Source: Crotalaria pallida (Eukaryota > Streptophyta > Magnoliopsida > Fabales > Fabaceae). From it: a stretch of DNA of 64,000 nt. How positions within the stretch are numbered: position 1 is the first letter of the stretch; each line of letters starts with the position of its first letter. The notes under the pieces are model-generated. The model saw only the letters and a list, made by a program, of their open reading frames with translations. It ran no database searches and was not told the DNA's origin. The position numbers and the translations under genes are program-made. Positions 1 to 11,910 of this stretch are shown here, in pieces. Where the stretch lies: positions 55,793,501-55,857,500 of the forward strand of contig CM075652.1 in the NCBI GenBank assembly GCA_037953625.1. The letters run 5' to 3'.

Positions 1-80
1 AAACTCGAGTATTTCAGAAAAGACTCGAGTTGTTCATCACTGAAAAACTCGAGTATTTCTCAAAAGACTCGAGTCTTTTG
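1..80. repeat. ACTCGAGT motif array at the window edge
   Basis: Four copies of the palindrome ACTCGAGT lie at 3-10, 23-30, 47-54 and 67-74, spaced 20, 24 and 20 bp and followed by similar A/T-rich words (ATTTC, TGTTC). They sit in noncoding DNA downstream of the PB1-like gene on the minus strand, and the array may continue left of the window. Three more copies occur in the MITE at 47385-48199. Confidence 0.7.
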
Positions 81-163
81 TGTCTGATTCCAGAAAATTC
101 AGTCTTAGCTCCATTCTTCAATTATCAATCGAAATATTTGGTATTAGTGCTTCAAAATACTAT

Positions 164-903
164 TCACCCCCCCTCTAGTATTTGCTTAGCCCGCTTGTTG
201 GTTTCCAACAAAACATCACCACTTCCACCACACCCTTGGTCTTTGTTCCCATCTCCACCACCTTGGTCCTTCTTCTCATTTCCATCATCCTTACCTTCAT
301 TCTCAGCATCAACAATTTCAACAGGCACTGAACGTTGGACATGCTCTACATAGATGTCAACCTCACACTTGTTTTCTATTGCATAATTTGCAATAGCCTC
401 TGCTTCTTTGTCATCAACAATGTGTACCCATTCACTTCCATTGGGTTTCCACCAAAGTTGGACAACATCAAGGTACCCAAGATCTCTCACCAACTCAAGA
501 GCTTCAAACCATGACCAACCCTCCACCTCTATGTCATGGGCAGCAGTAATACAACCACCCACATACTCCAAACGGTCAATCGTAAACATACCCATATGAT
601 GCAACACTGCAGTGAATCTGATCAACAAAATAAATGGAAAAAAAATAAACAGAGTCAACAACAAACAACTTCACAAACAAGTAAAACCCTCAGAAACCAT
701 GAAACCCTCAAACCATCAACCCCTCAAACACATAAAACCGAAACACCAAACACATAAAACCCTCAAACACGTAATACCCACAAAAAGAAACAAAAAGATC
801 AAACCGAACAATCTACAACAACCAAAACAAGAAACGTAATACCCACAAAAAGAAACGGAATAAAATACCTCTTATTGGTTTGGCCTCCTTCGTCACTCTC
901 CAT
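164..903 (-). CDS. PB1-like domain protein, probable N-terminal part of a MULE gene
   Basis: Two exons join cleanly. Exon 1 (903-869) starts at an ATG and ends at a GT donor. Exon 2 (617-164) follows an acceptor ending GATCAG and stops at TGA. The spliced product is 162 aa. It contains the HHMGMF...YVGG...W...DLGY...WW pattern that I recognise from PB1-like proteins carried by plant Mutator-like elements, where the domain usually precedes the transposase. The tail (from about residue 115) is rich in Gly, Asp and Lys (NEKKDQGGGDGNKDQ), low-complexity and probably disordered. The conventional transposase would lie to the left, outside the window, so this may be only the first part of a longer spliced gene. 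Terminal-repeat-like DNA lies upstream at about 1080-1310. Function beyond the transposon association is unknown. Confidence 0.6.
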
Positions 904-1079
904 TTCCTTCCACAACAAACGGTTTCAACCTAAACTTCGAATCAATGGAGTAGTCAAGTGTGATTTTAGGTTTTCTTTGTTCTTCAAGAGAGTAACTGTG
1001 ACAGAGGAAAGAAGAGAGAATGTGAAACGAATGAGAAAGTGAGGGAGATGAGAAGTCTGATACAGTCTAAGTGAAAAAT

Positions 1080-1310
1080 GGAGGGAGTTTTACATCACGT
1101 GACTTTCACGTGCAAAAATTGGACCACGTAGGACAGAGAAAAGGGCTTCTGACGTGGCCTCCGTCAACCCAGGTCAGCAATTTTCGTCAAACATGACGTC
1201 GGGGACTAACGGCAAAACGGAAAAGAAGTTCAGGGACTAAAACGAAAAAAAAAGTTCAGGGACTCATTTCAGACCGAGCAATAAGTTCAGTCATTGTTCG
1301 TCTCTTTCAC
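1080..1310. mobile_element. Probable right terminal segment of the PB1-carrying MULE
   Basis: The segment upstream of the PB1-like gene holds short repeated phrases such as GTTCAGGGACT and GGGACTAA, plus TGACGTGGC and CACGTGAC words. This is typical of long terminal inverted repeats of plant MULE-like elements. The other end is outside the window, so the boundary near 1300 is only estimated. Confidence 0.4.
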
Positions 1311-2356
1311 TCACTAGAAAACTATTTTTTGACATGAGTGTCGAAATTGCTATCCAAATGCAAACAATTTTTTTTAACCAATCGATGTTGGAATTTTGTT
1401 AACAGATTCTGACATATCCGTGTCGAAAATTAATATTTTTCCGACACTAATTTGTCAGAATTACATCATAGGACAAAAAAAAAATAAGGTAAGCACACTT
1501 CAACGAAAGGGTCTCTGAATGTGAACGAGGGAGAATGTAGAGAAGTTTGGAATTTGAATACGAAAGATTTGAGAAGAAACTTGTAAAAGAATGTGAGGGG
1601 ATTTTGTATTTGAATAGGAAGGTGAGGAGGTTTGGGATTTGAAACGAAAATATGTATAAGTATTATAATCATTTTTTTTTAAATATGTATAAGTATTTTA
1701 TTTGCTTATAAAAAAATATAGGTGTTTGTGGAAAGAAGTAATTAATTTCTATTGAAAATTGGTATAAAATTTTATAAATATGCTCAAAATAAAAATTTCA
1801 AAAATGTCTTATATTTAAAGATAGAGAAAAGATTTTTTTCTTAAAATAAAAAGCGAAGTAAAATAGTTGAGAATGTGTTAATGCTATCGTGGTTATTGCT
1901 CGTTGGCTCATTGTGATATTAGATGTGGCACTACTATGGTGCAATTCATTTTATGGGTGAAGTTTGAAAAGTCTAAGGATTATAGCCATCAATTTTTTTC
2001 AACAATAACAGCCATTAAATTATCAGTTTGGACTGATACAAACAGTTTGTATCTTAACAAGTCCCTTTGAATAAAATACAGGTTTATATTGTTGGACATT
2101 TTTGATTTTGTACTAGACCCATAACAGGTTAGGACCGGATTGCCCTTCTCCCATGTAATACAAAAGAAAAAGAAAATATTATAGAGAATGTCCACCCCAC
2201 ACAAAATTAAGCCGATTTCAAGTGAATGGCTGTCTTTGTTACACATCATACTTCTATCCTCCCACAATTTTGCTCTTTTTTTATGATTTTATTCAGAGAC
2301 AAAGGCTTATGAACTGACTCTCTCTCTCTTGTCTCCTCTCCTCTTTTCTCTTGGCA
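1311..2356. other. Upstream region of PSB28; no gene seen
   Basis: AT-rich sequence without a supportable reading frame. About 1700-1860 resembles the interior of the Stowaway-like MITE at 63278-63556 (GAAAGAAGTAATTAAT, ATTGGTATAAAATTTTAT) and is probably a truncated copy. The CT-rich stretch at 2310-2350 just before the ATG is a plausible PSB28 5' leader. Confidence 0.4.
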
Positions 2357-3729
2357 ATGGCAACTCTGCACTCTCTTGCATTGTCATCTCCACTCTCCAA
2401 CTCCCTCCACAAATCATGCTCAAGCTCAGGTACACTCACCCTCTCAACATATATCTATCAACATCACTGTTTTACCTTTTGGTTCTTATCTCATTTTTAT
2501 AGTGTGTTAAGACACTTTCTTTTCAAGTAGGGGTGATAAATTTAAGTTGAGTATTGCATGGGCTCTTATTGAATTTAAAAAATTCCTCTTTTTCTTTTTT
2601 TTTTTTAGTCTTCAGAATGCCTGGGATGTTAATCAGTAATTGTTAGTTCATATAAAGTTCTACGCCTCAAACCAAGTTCCATAAATTTTTCAGATTATTG
2701 TTGTATAGGTTAACTAAAGCCTTATGTAGTTATGTATTAGTTTCAAATAAGTAGTTAGTAGAATTGTTTTTTCTAGGAACAACAATTGAATTGATCAGAT
2801 GTTAAGGGTTAAAGTCTATATGTTTGGATTATTCTGATATTGATCATTCATGATAACTTTGGCAGCCATCATCATAACTATCTTTTGGGTTATTATAACA
2901 TAGGCTTCTTTCAGGGCAAATTCTATTGACACCCACCCATACAAATTTTCAAATAGGCTATCTAACAGTGTATCTTTTTAATTTTCGGATAAGCTGTCCG
3001 AAATTTTGCATGCACTGTTGGATAGACCATAAGATGGATGCGGAATTGAAATTATGGGTGTCAATAACAGCACCCTCTATTTAGAACAACATAAAATTCT
3101 TCACATAATCCCTCGTTTTCTTTATATTATACCTATTATAGTGTAGATTTGTAATGTTGAGTGTTATTCATCTAAAGATATTTAGCACTAGCAGAATAAT
3201 AAGACATAATGCTTATGATCTGTTGTTCATGGTGAACATAACAGTCTTGTTTCTTTATGCAGCACCATCTTTGATTGTCCATCGTAGTACACACTCCTCA
3301 TTCAATGGTCAATCATTGCACCTGCCACGTATGCGGCTACCTATCCTAACACAAAGTCCTTGCACGCGCGTTCCTGTTATCATGATGGTCAAACCAGCAA
3401 TACAGTTTATTCAAGGAACTGATGAACAAACAATACCAGATGTGAGGCTCACTAGATCAAGGGACGGAACAAATGGCATGGCCATCTTCAGGTTTGATCA
3501 ACCCTCGGTTTTTGATTCATCTGGCGATGTCGGCGATATCACCGGTTTATACATGATTGATGAGGAAGGGGTCCTTCAGTCAGTTGATGTGAGTGCTAAG
3601 TTTGTCAATGGAAAGCCCTCAGGACTTGAAGCCAAGTATGTAATGCGGACTCCGAGGGACTGGGATAGATTCATGAGATTCATGGAGCGATACTCTAATG
3701 CAAATGGTTTGCAATTCATCAAAAAATGA
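2357..3729 (+). CDS. PSB28: Photosystem II reaction centre Psb28 protein, chloroplastic
   Basis: Psb28 is a small, peripheral, stromal-side factor that binds photosystem II assembly intermediates in the thylakoid membrane; it is not part of the mature complex. Exon 1 is 2357-2429 (donor GGTACAC read as AG|GTACAC), the intron is 2430-3262, and exon 2 is 3263-3729. The exons join in phase to give 179 aa, the usual size for plant precursors. Residues 1 to about 65 are rich in Ser, Leu, His and Arg and lack acidic residues, as expected for a chloroplast transit peptide. The mature part has the family signatures AIQFIQGTDEQ, VRLTRSRDG, TGLYMIDEEG and DWDRFMRFMERY. The neighbouring MUR3-type gene is convergent. 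No defect is visible. Confidence 0.95.
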
Positions 3730-4969
3730 GTTAATTCTTATTCTTTTTGCCCTTTTTCATGTAAGTTTGTTTTCTTACTAATTTAGTAAGACAAAACTTG
3801 AGTGAAATGCTAAATTGGTGCGCATGTAAGTATGTAACTTCAATTCACATACAGATATCCCTGATTCCTGCTATAAGATTTTATGAAGTTTTGTTTGTTC
3901 TGCTGCTATTTAGTTCCATGTAACTGCTTTCTATAGACAACTTGAAAAGGTCATTGTTCATGACTTCCTTGGTGTCTTTGTCATGTATTGAATAAAGGAA
4001 AGAAACTTTATGAAGCAATCATGCTGCTTAGTTATTTTCTCAACATGTTTCTGTGATGTATTGTTCATGGATGTCTCATTACCTTCTGTCCCGTCATTGT
4101 GGAATGTCTTTGCCTGAGTATTGGAGAGGGAAATAACTGAGATGTATTGGCACGATTTTAGAAAATTTGATGGTTGCAAACTCATTTTCTCATATGCAGA
4201 ATTTATCAGTTAGAGTTGACTGTTGACATATTCTCATCCAAGAAAAGGCAAAGCAAACAGGAGAGTTTTGAATAGAACTTGGTATGACCAATTATTTTTT
4301 AAGGGTCTATTTTAAGATTCCATGCCTATCGACTCGTTCATTAAGTGGAAAGGTCGTAGAAACATCTTCAGAAAATTTGAATGAATGAAATATCAACCAA
4401 TCAAGACCAAATACTTCTGCTTATGACAATGCCATTTTTTTACATAAACATTGCGTCAAAAAATAACATCTATAAGTTAAATAAAAAAAAGGTATGTTTA
4501 TGCCTCATCAGAAAAGACATAAGTTATTTTACATGATTATAATTCTAATTCTTATCTATAAATTTCGCATACGAAGATGATGCTCTAATTGAGAGTATAT
4601 CCAAGACATCAATGTATAATCCTGTTCAAGTTTGCCATTAACCGAAATAGATTTGTTTATATTCTTTTTTTTTTATATATATAAATAAAATTTTGTTTAT
4701 ATCCTCTATATGAATCAAATGAACAAAAATATTGGAGTACATCAAAGAAATTATTAAACCTCCTAAAAACAATCTAGGAACCACTGTGAAAAATACATAA
4801 GCAGAAATCATTGAAACCTATATAACAAAAATGTGGAAAGCAATATATAAGTCACCATGCTGGAGTTTTCAATGATGGAACCCAGCTCAATGTACTAGGA
4901 CACAAGTTCTGCAGAAAGTTCACAGCAAGACCCAAGCGATAAACCTCAGTTCAGTACCCTGCAGATTCC
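3730..4969. other. Convergent intergenic region
   Basis: Lies between the stop codons of PSB28 (+) and the MUR3-type gene (-), so it must contain both 3' UTRs. It is AT-rich with homopolymer runs. I see no gene, transposon end or conserved structure. Confidence 0.5.
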
Positions 4970-6832
4970 TTACTTTCGTGAATGACTTCTTTGCTCATTT
5001 TTCCAAGAATTCTTTGCAGCTTCAGCAGAGGAGTCACTGGAATCTCCACTACCATCCTTTGGTTTCGAGAAGAAAGGATCCCATTCATGAGGTCCTACCT
5101 CATGTTTTCCCTCGTCTAACAAAGCATATTTCCAACTGTTCTCCTCAATGAAGTCGTCATGTGTACGACCTTCAATAATATCCTTCCTCAAATTTGTAAC
5201 CTTGTCAATTATTGCTTGCACAGAAACATCAAATGCATCTTTAAGAGTTTCTAACTTAGAGCGAGGATCGGCATATACTAATCTCGGAATGAGACTAATG
5301 ACCTCTTCTCTCATGATTTTCACTTGCTCTGGTGGTATCTGACGAAGCCTTTCCTCTATGCTGATGTTCCTCTTGCGAATATCGTCCTCTGGAATGAAAA
5401 CAGAATACTTGGTATAATTCTTAGGAAGATGCCAAGTATATTGCGTATATGCTGAACCTGGATGGAAGAACACCGGTATACAACCAGCCAACATTGAATC
5501 AAAAGCAGACCTTCGTGTGTACGAATCGCCCTGGGGTTGAAGGCAGAAAAGTGAGCTTTGAAACATCTGCATTATGCTGCTGGGAGAATGACATTTGCTT
5601 TCGCCAAAGTCACATTCCAACAGCTTACAAACCTTCGAGCTTCTGCATTGATCAATTAGCTGCCCCCTGATTGATTTCGAGTTGCCAGGGCGCGGAGCTC
5701 CAGCGAAGGAGAAAAGCCACTTCCTCTCTAATGCCCGCATCCTGTCCTGCCACTTGAACACATCAGCATCTTTCGCAGGGTGAAAGTATGTAGGATATGG
5801 AATCCCAAAATCATTGGCATTCCAAGGGCTGGACTCAACCACAAGCATAGACATATTCTTCGCCGCAGGCAAAAACAGAAGCTTATTCCCCCAGTCCGAT
5901 TCTTCCTCAGACAATCTCCGAAAATCCCACGTTATCCTCCCCGCAACAAGAAAGTGGTCTTTCCCATTCATGATGCTCCACTCCGGCCTCTTCATAAGCC
6001 AATCAACCAGATCAAGCGAAGCCGCATCCCTCCTCGAAATATTATACCCCCAAAGATACCGCGCGATGTCGAACCCAGCATAAAAGGGTACGAAAATCGC
6101 GGCAGCGACAGACGAATCCTTCGTCAAGCACTCGTACTGCTTCATCCGGTTGCTGAATATGACATCGACCGCAAACTGATTCGTCGCGTACCAACCCATA
6201 TCAGAGAACACCCCTTCGACATTCTCCAGCGGCGGACCGAGGCCAGCATTCGCAGTAAACTTGCACATATTGGTCCAAAGACTCAAGCTCTTGCACTCCT
6301 TCAACATGTCCTCGTTAAACCTCGAAGGCAAGTCGTGGACATAAATGTACCTCCCTCCACACGGATCACTCTTGTTCTCACTAGCTCTCAACGCTCTTTC
6401 GAAAGGGAACCTTTTCTTTTTTGTATCACGACCACCACCAACAACATCGCTCTTCCCAATAGGAGGAGCATGAGTCTCACCATCATGGTCACTCTTTGGG
6501 AAACCAAACTTTCTAGGAGGGGGTTGAAGTTTAAGGGCAACATCATCATGGGATACATTCACATTGGAATCATGACGAATAACGGGGAGAGGTTGGGGTA
6601 TTTCAGTAAAATCAACACCAACATAATTGTTAATGCTATTATTATTATTATTGGGATTGGGATGAGTGTTTGTGTTTGTATGACCAGCAAGGACAACGAA
6701 ATGGAAATACAACAACAAGAACCAGAAGAAAGCGGATAAAGAAGCCAAGCAACAGAGGCGAGAATTCTGATTCTTGGATGCACCTTTCTCCGTTTGGTCT
6801 GGGAGAGCGCCCCCCACCGGGCGGCGTCTCAT
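4970..6832 (-). CDS. MUR3: Xyloglucan galactosyltransferase, MUR3-type GT47 exostosin family
   Basis: MUR3 adds galactose from UDP-galactose to xyloglucan side chains in the Golgi, a step of hemicellulose synthesis. The CDS is one uninterrupted 620-aa frame, close to the 619 aa of Arabidopsis MUR3. It is a type II membrane protein: short basic cytosolic tail, membrane anchor at about residues 26-50, Asn-rich stem (about 51-70), then the exostosin-fold domain from about residue 158 (CGGRYIYVHDLP) onward. The strongly conserved GT47 segment LQPQGDSYTRRSAFDSMLAG is at about 431-450. The start chosen is the first ATG after a predicted 5' UTR intron (6855-7077 on the minus strand, GTAAG...ATATAG). 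Other GT47 clade members are possible, but length and motifs favour MUR3. A transposon begins only about 0.4 kb upstream of the predicted first exon. Confidence 0.93.
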   Translation of the reverse strand: MRRRPVGGALPDQTEKGASKNQNSRLCCLASLSAFFWFLLLYFHFVVLAGHTNTNTHPNPNNNNNSINNYVGVDFTEIPQPLPVIRHDSNVNVSHDDVALKLQPPPRKFGFPKSDHDGETHAPPIGKSDVVGGGRDTKKKRFPFERALRASENKSDPCGGRYIYVHDLPSRFNEDMLKECKSLSLWTNMCKFTANAGLGPPLENVEGVFSDMGWYATNQFAVDVIFSNRMKQYECLTKDSSVAAAIFVPFYAGFDIARYLWGYNISRRDAASLDLVDWLMKRPEWSIMNGKDHFLVAGRITWDFRRLSEEESDWGNKLLFLPAAKNMSMLVVESSPWNANDFGIPYPTYFHPAKDADVFKWQDRMRALERKWLFSFAGAPRPGNSKSIRGQLIDQCRSSKVCKLLECDFGESKCHSPSSIMQMFQSSLFCLQPQGDSYTRRSAFDSMLAGCIPVFFHPGSAYTQYTWHLPKNYTKYSVFIPEDDIRKRNISIEERLRQIPPEQVKIMREEVISLIPRLVYADPRSKLETLKDAFDVSVQAIIDKVTNLRKDIIEGRTHDDFIEENSWKYALLDEGKHEVGPHEWDPFFSKPKDGSGDSSDSSAEAAKNSWKNEQRSHSRK

Positions 6833-7441
6833 TCCCCCGATTAATTCTCCAAAACTATATCAACAAACAATCATGAATATGCACAAAAACTACACCCTCT
6901 AAAGGAGTATTAGATTGTTGAGGTAGGTAGGTAGATATAGTGTTTACGAGGAAAGGGGGGGTTTTGGAAAAAATAAAAATAAGATTCGGGGTTGTTAGAA
7001 TCGGATCAACAAAGTTGGAAAGATTAGGGGGAAACGAAAATCATAGAATCAGATTAAGAGAGAGAAATGGAACTTACGATGAGAGAGAAGAGTTTGGGAG
7101 AGGAATCTAGAAATTTCTTTTTATTATTATTATTATTTTATTTTTGTTTTTGGGGGAGAGAGGAATGGAGAAGTTGAAGGGGTGAATTTTGCAGAGAGGG
7201 GGTTGTTGATAAATGAAGGAGAGGAAGGGGACGGAGGAGCACGTTGGCAAGGCGCGTCGGGTTTTTTCTTTTCTTTTTTTTTTTTTTTGTGTGTCGGTGT
7301 GATGTGAGATTGTGACACGTGCTTAAGTGGGGTGACGTGTAGGGCTCGTGATGAGTGAGACTGTGGGAGTTCCCATTCTCGGTACTTGCAGGGAGTGCAT
7401 GAATTTTGGCAATATTCAAAATGCCACCAATTACAACAATT
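6833..7441 (-). promoter_or_regulatory. 5' UTR with intron and proximal promoter of the MUR3-type gene
   Basis: On the minus strand a donor CATC|GTAAGTT at 7077 and an acceptor GATATAG ending at 6855 define a likely 223-bp leader intron. Upstream lie a CT-rich leader and a poly-A/T tract. The interval ends exactly where Element 1 begins, so the gene has at most about 360 bp of non-transposon DNA upstream of the donor. No TATA box was assigned with confidence. Confidence 0.5.
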
Positions 7442-7486
7442 GAGTTTTTCTTTTTTAACCTCGTTGACCACTCTTTGGCCCCATTC
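7442..7486 (+). repeat. Left terminal inverted repeat of Element 1
   Basis: Begins GAGTTTTTCTTTTTTAACC and ends GGCCCCATTC. It pairs with the reverse complement of 15722-15767 over the outer 19 bp and again at GGCCCCATT, with a diverged middle. Element 2 starts with the related GGGTTTTTATTTCACCTC. Confidence 0.75.
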
Positions 7487-7539
7487 TTAATTGAACAGAC
7501 GGAATTGCTCTTAATGCACCGACTGATACAAGATGGTAC

Positions 7540-7668
7540 TATCTTTTCGCCTTTAAGTAAGCGGTTAAAAATAAATTATTTCAACCGACTACATTAAGGT
7601 GGAATCATTCCGCCTTGTAAAAGTCGGCAATAATTTTGAACTTCCGCCTTGTTATAAGCGGAATAAGT
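7540..7668. repeat. Element 1 motif cluster A (left subterminal)
   Basis: Contains AAGCGGTTA, CAACCGACT, AAGGTGGAAT, TTCCGCCTTG, AAGTCGGCA, TTCCGCCTTG and AAGCGGAAT, both orientations within about 130 bp of the left TIR. The common core is AAG(G/T)CGGAA or its complement. Candidate protein-binding sites of the element; binding is inference. Confidence 0.7.
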
Positions 7669-8131
7669 ATAAAAATTTGAAATTCCCAAACTGCCCCTCC
7701 GTGAACCGTCTCTTCCCTTCCCCTTAAACGACTCACACTGCCCACTTCAACTCCATTTCAAACCCATTTCAACCCTCTCTCTCCCGTTTCAACCCCATTT
7801 CAACTCCCTCCCATTCAAACTCTCTCTCGTTCCAATCCTATTATCATTCTCATTTCTCTCATTCTCATTTCTCTCATTCTTTCTCTCAATCTCTATTCTC
7901 GGTTATTGGTTTCCAAGTTATTGGCTTCCTCGTTCTCGTTCTCCATTCTCGGTTTCCCATTGCATCTCAATGTCAAGTAAGTGATCTTGTCTCTCATTCA
8001 AGTTGGTATTGTGCTTAATAACTTGAACAATGTATGTGTTGTTGTTGATTGTATGATGTTGTTGTAGTTGGTTTTCTGTGTTGATTGTATAATGTTGTAG
8101 TTTGTTTTCTACTGCAAACGCGCTGATTTAG

Positions 8132-8247
8132 TGAAGTCGGGAACACTTCCGATTTAATCTAGGCGGTATGTTCTCGCCACTTTGAAGGCGGAATAGTCCC
8201 GCTTATTCAAAGGCGGTAATACCCCCGCCTATGTTAAGGCGGAATGA
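8132..8247. repeat. Element 1 motif cluster B (PMD leader intron)
   Basis: Lies inside the predicted 5' UTR intron of the PMD gene (7977-9010). Copies include AAGTCGGGA, CTTCCGATT, AGGCGGTA, AAGGCGGAAT, CCCGCTTA, AAGGCGGTAA, CCCCGCCTA and AAGGCGGAAT, about eight sites in 116 bp. Confidence 0.75.
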
Positions 8248-9012
8248 ATGTTAAATTCATTTATATTATTACTATTTTTATTGTTATTATTAGTAATTAG
8301 TATATAATTTTTATTCATATTTATATGATTAATTTAATTTTTATTTATTATCGTTTATATGATTTGTATTGTTACTACTATTATTATTATTGCACTAGTT
8401 ATGTATTTTGTTGTTTTTGTTTCTGATTAGTTATTAGATTTATTTAGTATAATGCTAATATTAGTGGTATATAGATTAATATAAATGAGTTGATTTAATT
8501 AGTATATTATTTTGTTTTTTTATTAGTTATTAGAGTAGTATTAATTATTATTAGTAATTAGCATTTAATTTTTATTCACATTTATATCATTAAGTTAACT
8601 TTTATTTTTTATCGTTTATATGATTTGTATTGTTACTATTTAATTAGTATAATGTTGTTTTTTTTCATACTATTATTATTATTGCATTAGTTATGTATTT
8701 TGTGGTTTTTTTTATTAGTTATTAGATTTAATTAGTATAATGCTAATATTAGCGGTATATAGATTAGTATAAATGAGTTGATTTAATTAGTATATTATTT
8801 TGTTTTTTTCTGATTAGTTATTATATTAGTATTAATGACTTGATTTAATAAGTATAATGGCTGTGGTATATAGATTAGTATAAATGAAATGATTTAATTA
8901 GTATAATATTTTGTTTTTTTCCATTAATTATATTTTATTTGATTATTTCGTATAGTATAATCGTTTATATTGACATTATTTTGATAAATAATTTTGTAAT
9001 TGTTTTTCAGGA

Positions 9013-11478
9013 ATGGTGAGGACGAAGAACACCATTAGGAGTGCACCGCCGCAGACAGTTCATCCCGATAACCTTGGGATGCTGCCACCCGGCACTACTC
9101 GCGCGGGGAGAGAGGCACCGAGCGCGTCGGGTAGGAAGCGGAAGGCAGGGGAGCTTGACGCGTCGTCGTCCCAGGCACCCATAGATCCACACACAGCGCC
9201 ACCACCGCCACCACTGCCAATACATGGGTGTGCACCTCCACCATCAGTAGGCGATCCTACACCACCACCACCACCATCCGATGACCACTCTGCACCGCAG
9301 GCACCACTAGCAGCAGCAGTAGACCAGTCCGCACTGCCACTGCCACCATCAGCATATCAGTCCGCACCACAGCCACCGTCGTCGTCACTACCCTCAGCAG
9401 ACGAGCCTGCACCACCACCACCACCCTCAGCAGACGAGCCTACACCATCACCACCACCCTCAGTTTACGAGCCTACACCACCACCACCACAGCCAGCACT
9501 GTCATCAGCAGACGAGGATTCATTTGATTCTTCTGATTCATCTGATTCATCTTCTGACAACTCGTCGGAAGAAATACTTGTTGAGCCAGTTGTTGTGACA
9601 CCACCATCATCCGATCCTTCGTTTGATTTATCCACGGAGTCATCATCATCATCATCCGATGATGATTCGACATCGTATGAGCAGGAGGGTCAGGCCCAGC
9701 AAGAGGATCAGGCCCAGGAGGAGGAAGCCCAACAGGAGGCCCAGGATCAGCAGGAGGAGCAGTACCCGAAGCCTGACCCACAGGATCTGACGTTGTTGCC
9801 GTCTTATGCTTCTCATGTAGCCCGTGAGATTTGGAAAGACAAAGTAAGTATTTAATATTACAAAACTAAATACTTTTATTAATGAGTTAATATTATTATA
9901 ATTATGTTTATTTTTCCTGATATCGTAATTATTTATTATGTTTCCTTGATTATCTTTATTTTTCAGGAGCGTGGTGTTCTGGGTAGATGCACGTCTCGAC
10001 GATGGGTCTTGCCTTTGCTTGATGATCTGCCCCAGGAGGTTCGCCATGTAGTGCAGGAGTCCGGGCTGGCCTCGCTTGTGGGAGTATCATATGAGCAGGT
10101 GGACAAGCGCTTGCTGTCCTCATTTGCTGAGAGATGGTTCCCCGAGACTCACTCATTCCACCTGCCGGCCGGAGAGGTGACAGTCACGTTAGATGACGTG
10201 TCATCGCTTTTGCACATACCAGTCACGCAGAGCTTCATTCGCTGGAGCAAGCTAAGGAAGGAGGATGTTGTCATCCTTATGAGAGATTTGCTGGGTGTAC
10301 CATACGCAGTGGCGGCGACGGAGGTCCAGATGACTCACAGTGGATCAGTACGATTCATCACACTCGCAGATTGGTACACCGACCACGTTGCAGCGCATAG
10401 ATGGGATTTTGCTGCACGATGTTATCTACTGTACCTCGTCGGCAACACGCTCTTCTTAGATAAGGGCATGACGATCATGGGATGTCAGTACATCTTAGCG
10501 CTTGAGCACCTGGATACCGTACATGAGTATGCGTGGGGTGCATGTGCCCTCGCCCACTTATACGATGAGCTTGATGACACTTGCAAGAGCAAAGGGAGGC
10601 AGCTCGGTGGATACATGACCATGCTGCAGGTATATTTAAGTATTTAATTTTTTATTATTGTTTTATTTTGTTATTTTATTTAACTTATGATAACTAATGA
10701 AAGCATTTAAATGCAGGCTTGGATAAAGGAGTATTTTCCTTTTATAGGATCTGTCATCCCACGACAGGAGTACGATGAACAACAACCCTGAGTTCTGAAG
10801 TGAGGGTTTGGGGTGGCATCTGGTCACATGGACTTGCAGTATAGGTCGCACCTTGAGTCTCTTAGCATTGATCAGGTGAGGTGGCGACCGTACGATCCTG
10901 AGCACCGTGTGGCCCGCCCTTTTTCCGAGGTCAGCCTCTTCTCAGGATTTTTGAGATTGGGAGAGAGGAAGGTGGCTTACCTACTGGAGCGTGTCCTGCG
11001 CCAGTTTGGATATGTACAGACCATTCCTCCGGCACCACGTGATGCTCCTGGTTGGGAGGATGTCGAGATGGAGTTTGCACAGTGGACAGTGCATGTGCTG
11101 TCGGATGAGCTTCGAGGCCGGAGGGTGAGATTTGTCGGGGAGCATTCAGCTGACTACCTGGGTTGGGTTCATCGATTCTGCCACCCGTACTTATTATCTA
11201 CATCCGTAAGGGTGGAGGATCCCTTCAATCGTATCCGAGATTTGGTACGACCGATGCAGGAGACCGGAGTTGTTGATCAGCATGCTATCCAGGAGGTGCT
11301 GGCTATATGCGATAGGCATCAGGATGTCTTTGCAGCGCGAGGAGGGGTTGTACCACACGGAGGAGCTGGCCATGTGGGTGGTAGGGCTGAGCGCGGGGGC
11401 AGAGGCGCGCGTGGGGGTACGGCTAGGGGCAGAGGCGAGCGTGCGCCGAGGGGTCGGGGTAGGGGTAGGCAGCAGTAG
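9013..11478 (+). pseudogene. Plant mobile domain (PMD) protein gene of Element 1, two stop codons
   Basis: PMD proteins (MAIN/MAIL1 relatives) occur both as host genes in silencing and genome stability and as transposon cargo. Exons are 9013-9843, 9967-10629 and 10717-11478, all with GT-AG borders and matching phases; a further leader intron (7977-9010) ends two bases before the ATG. Residues 1 to about 277 are a low-complexity Pro/Ser/Asp region with PPPP and SSDDDS runs and a Gln/Glu-rich end. The PMD fold follows (RRWVLPLLDDLP, LPAGEVTVTLDDVSSLLHIP, YLLYLVGNTLF, WGACALAHLYDEL), and the protein ends in an Arg/Gly-rich tail. The third exon has two in-frame TGA codons near 10789 and 10801; otherwise the frame is open to the TAG at 11478. 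A full product would be about 750 aa. Confidence 0.85.
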
Positions 11479-11910
11479 TCGTTTTAGAAATATTTGCATT
11501 GCTTTTTTGTATCAGACATATTATTCCGACTTTGTTTGGTTTATGATATCATAATATTAGTATTACTGTTTATTGTGATAATTTTAAATGATAAAATATT
11601 ATTATATAATTGATATTTATTATAATTATATTATTATTAAGAATACTTCTAGGTAATAATATATAATTATAATTATTAATTATACTCGGGTATATGAAAT
11701 TAAAAAATTATATTACATTTATGATTAAAAATACTTTAAGGTAATAATGTATAATTATAATTATTAATTATATTCGCTTATATAAAATTAAAAAATTATA
11801 TTACATTATATAATTGATATTTATTATAATTATATTATATTGTATAACTATATTTATTATATTATATTTATTATATTATTATAATATATGTAATAATGTA
11901 TGTATTTATC

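Noticed and set aside
5780..6739. A 319-codon plus-strand open frame
   Set aside because: It lies wholly antisense to the MUR3-type CDS, has no recognisable motif and an Arg/Pro/Ile-rich composition typical of an antisense shadow.
9473..9781. 102-codon minus-strand frame within the PMD gene
   Set aside because: Antisense shadow of the Pro/Ser-rich low-complexity exon.
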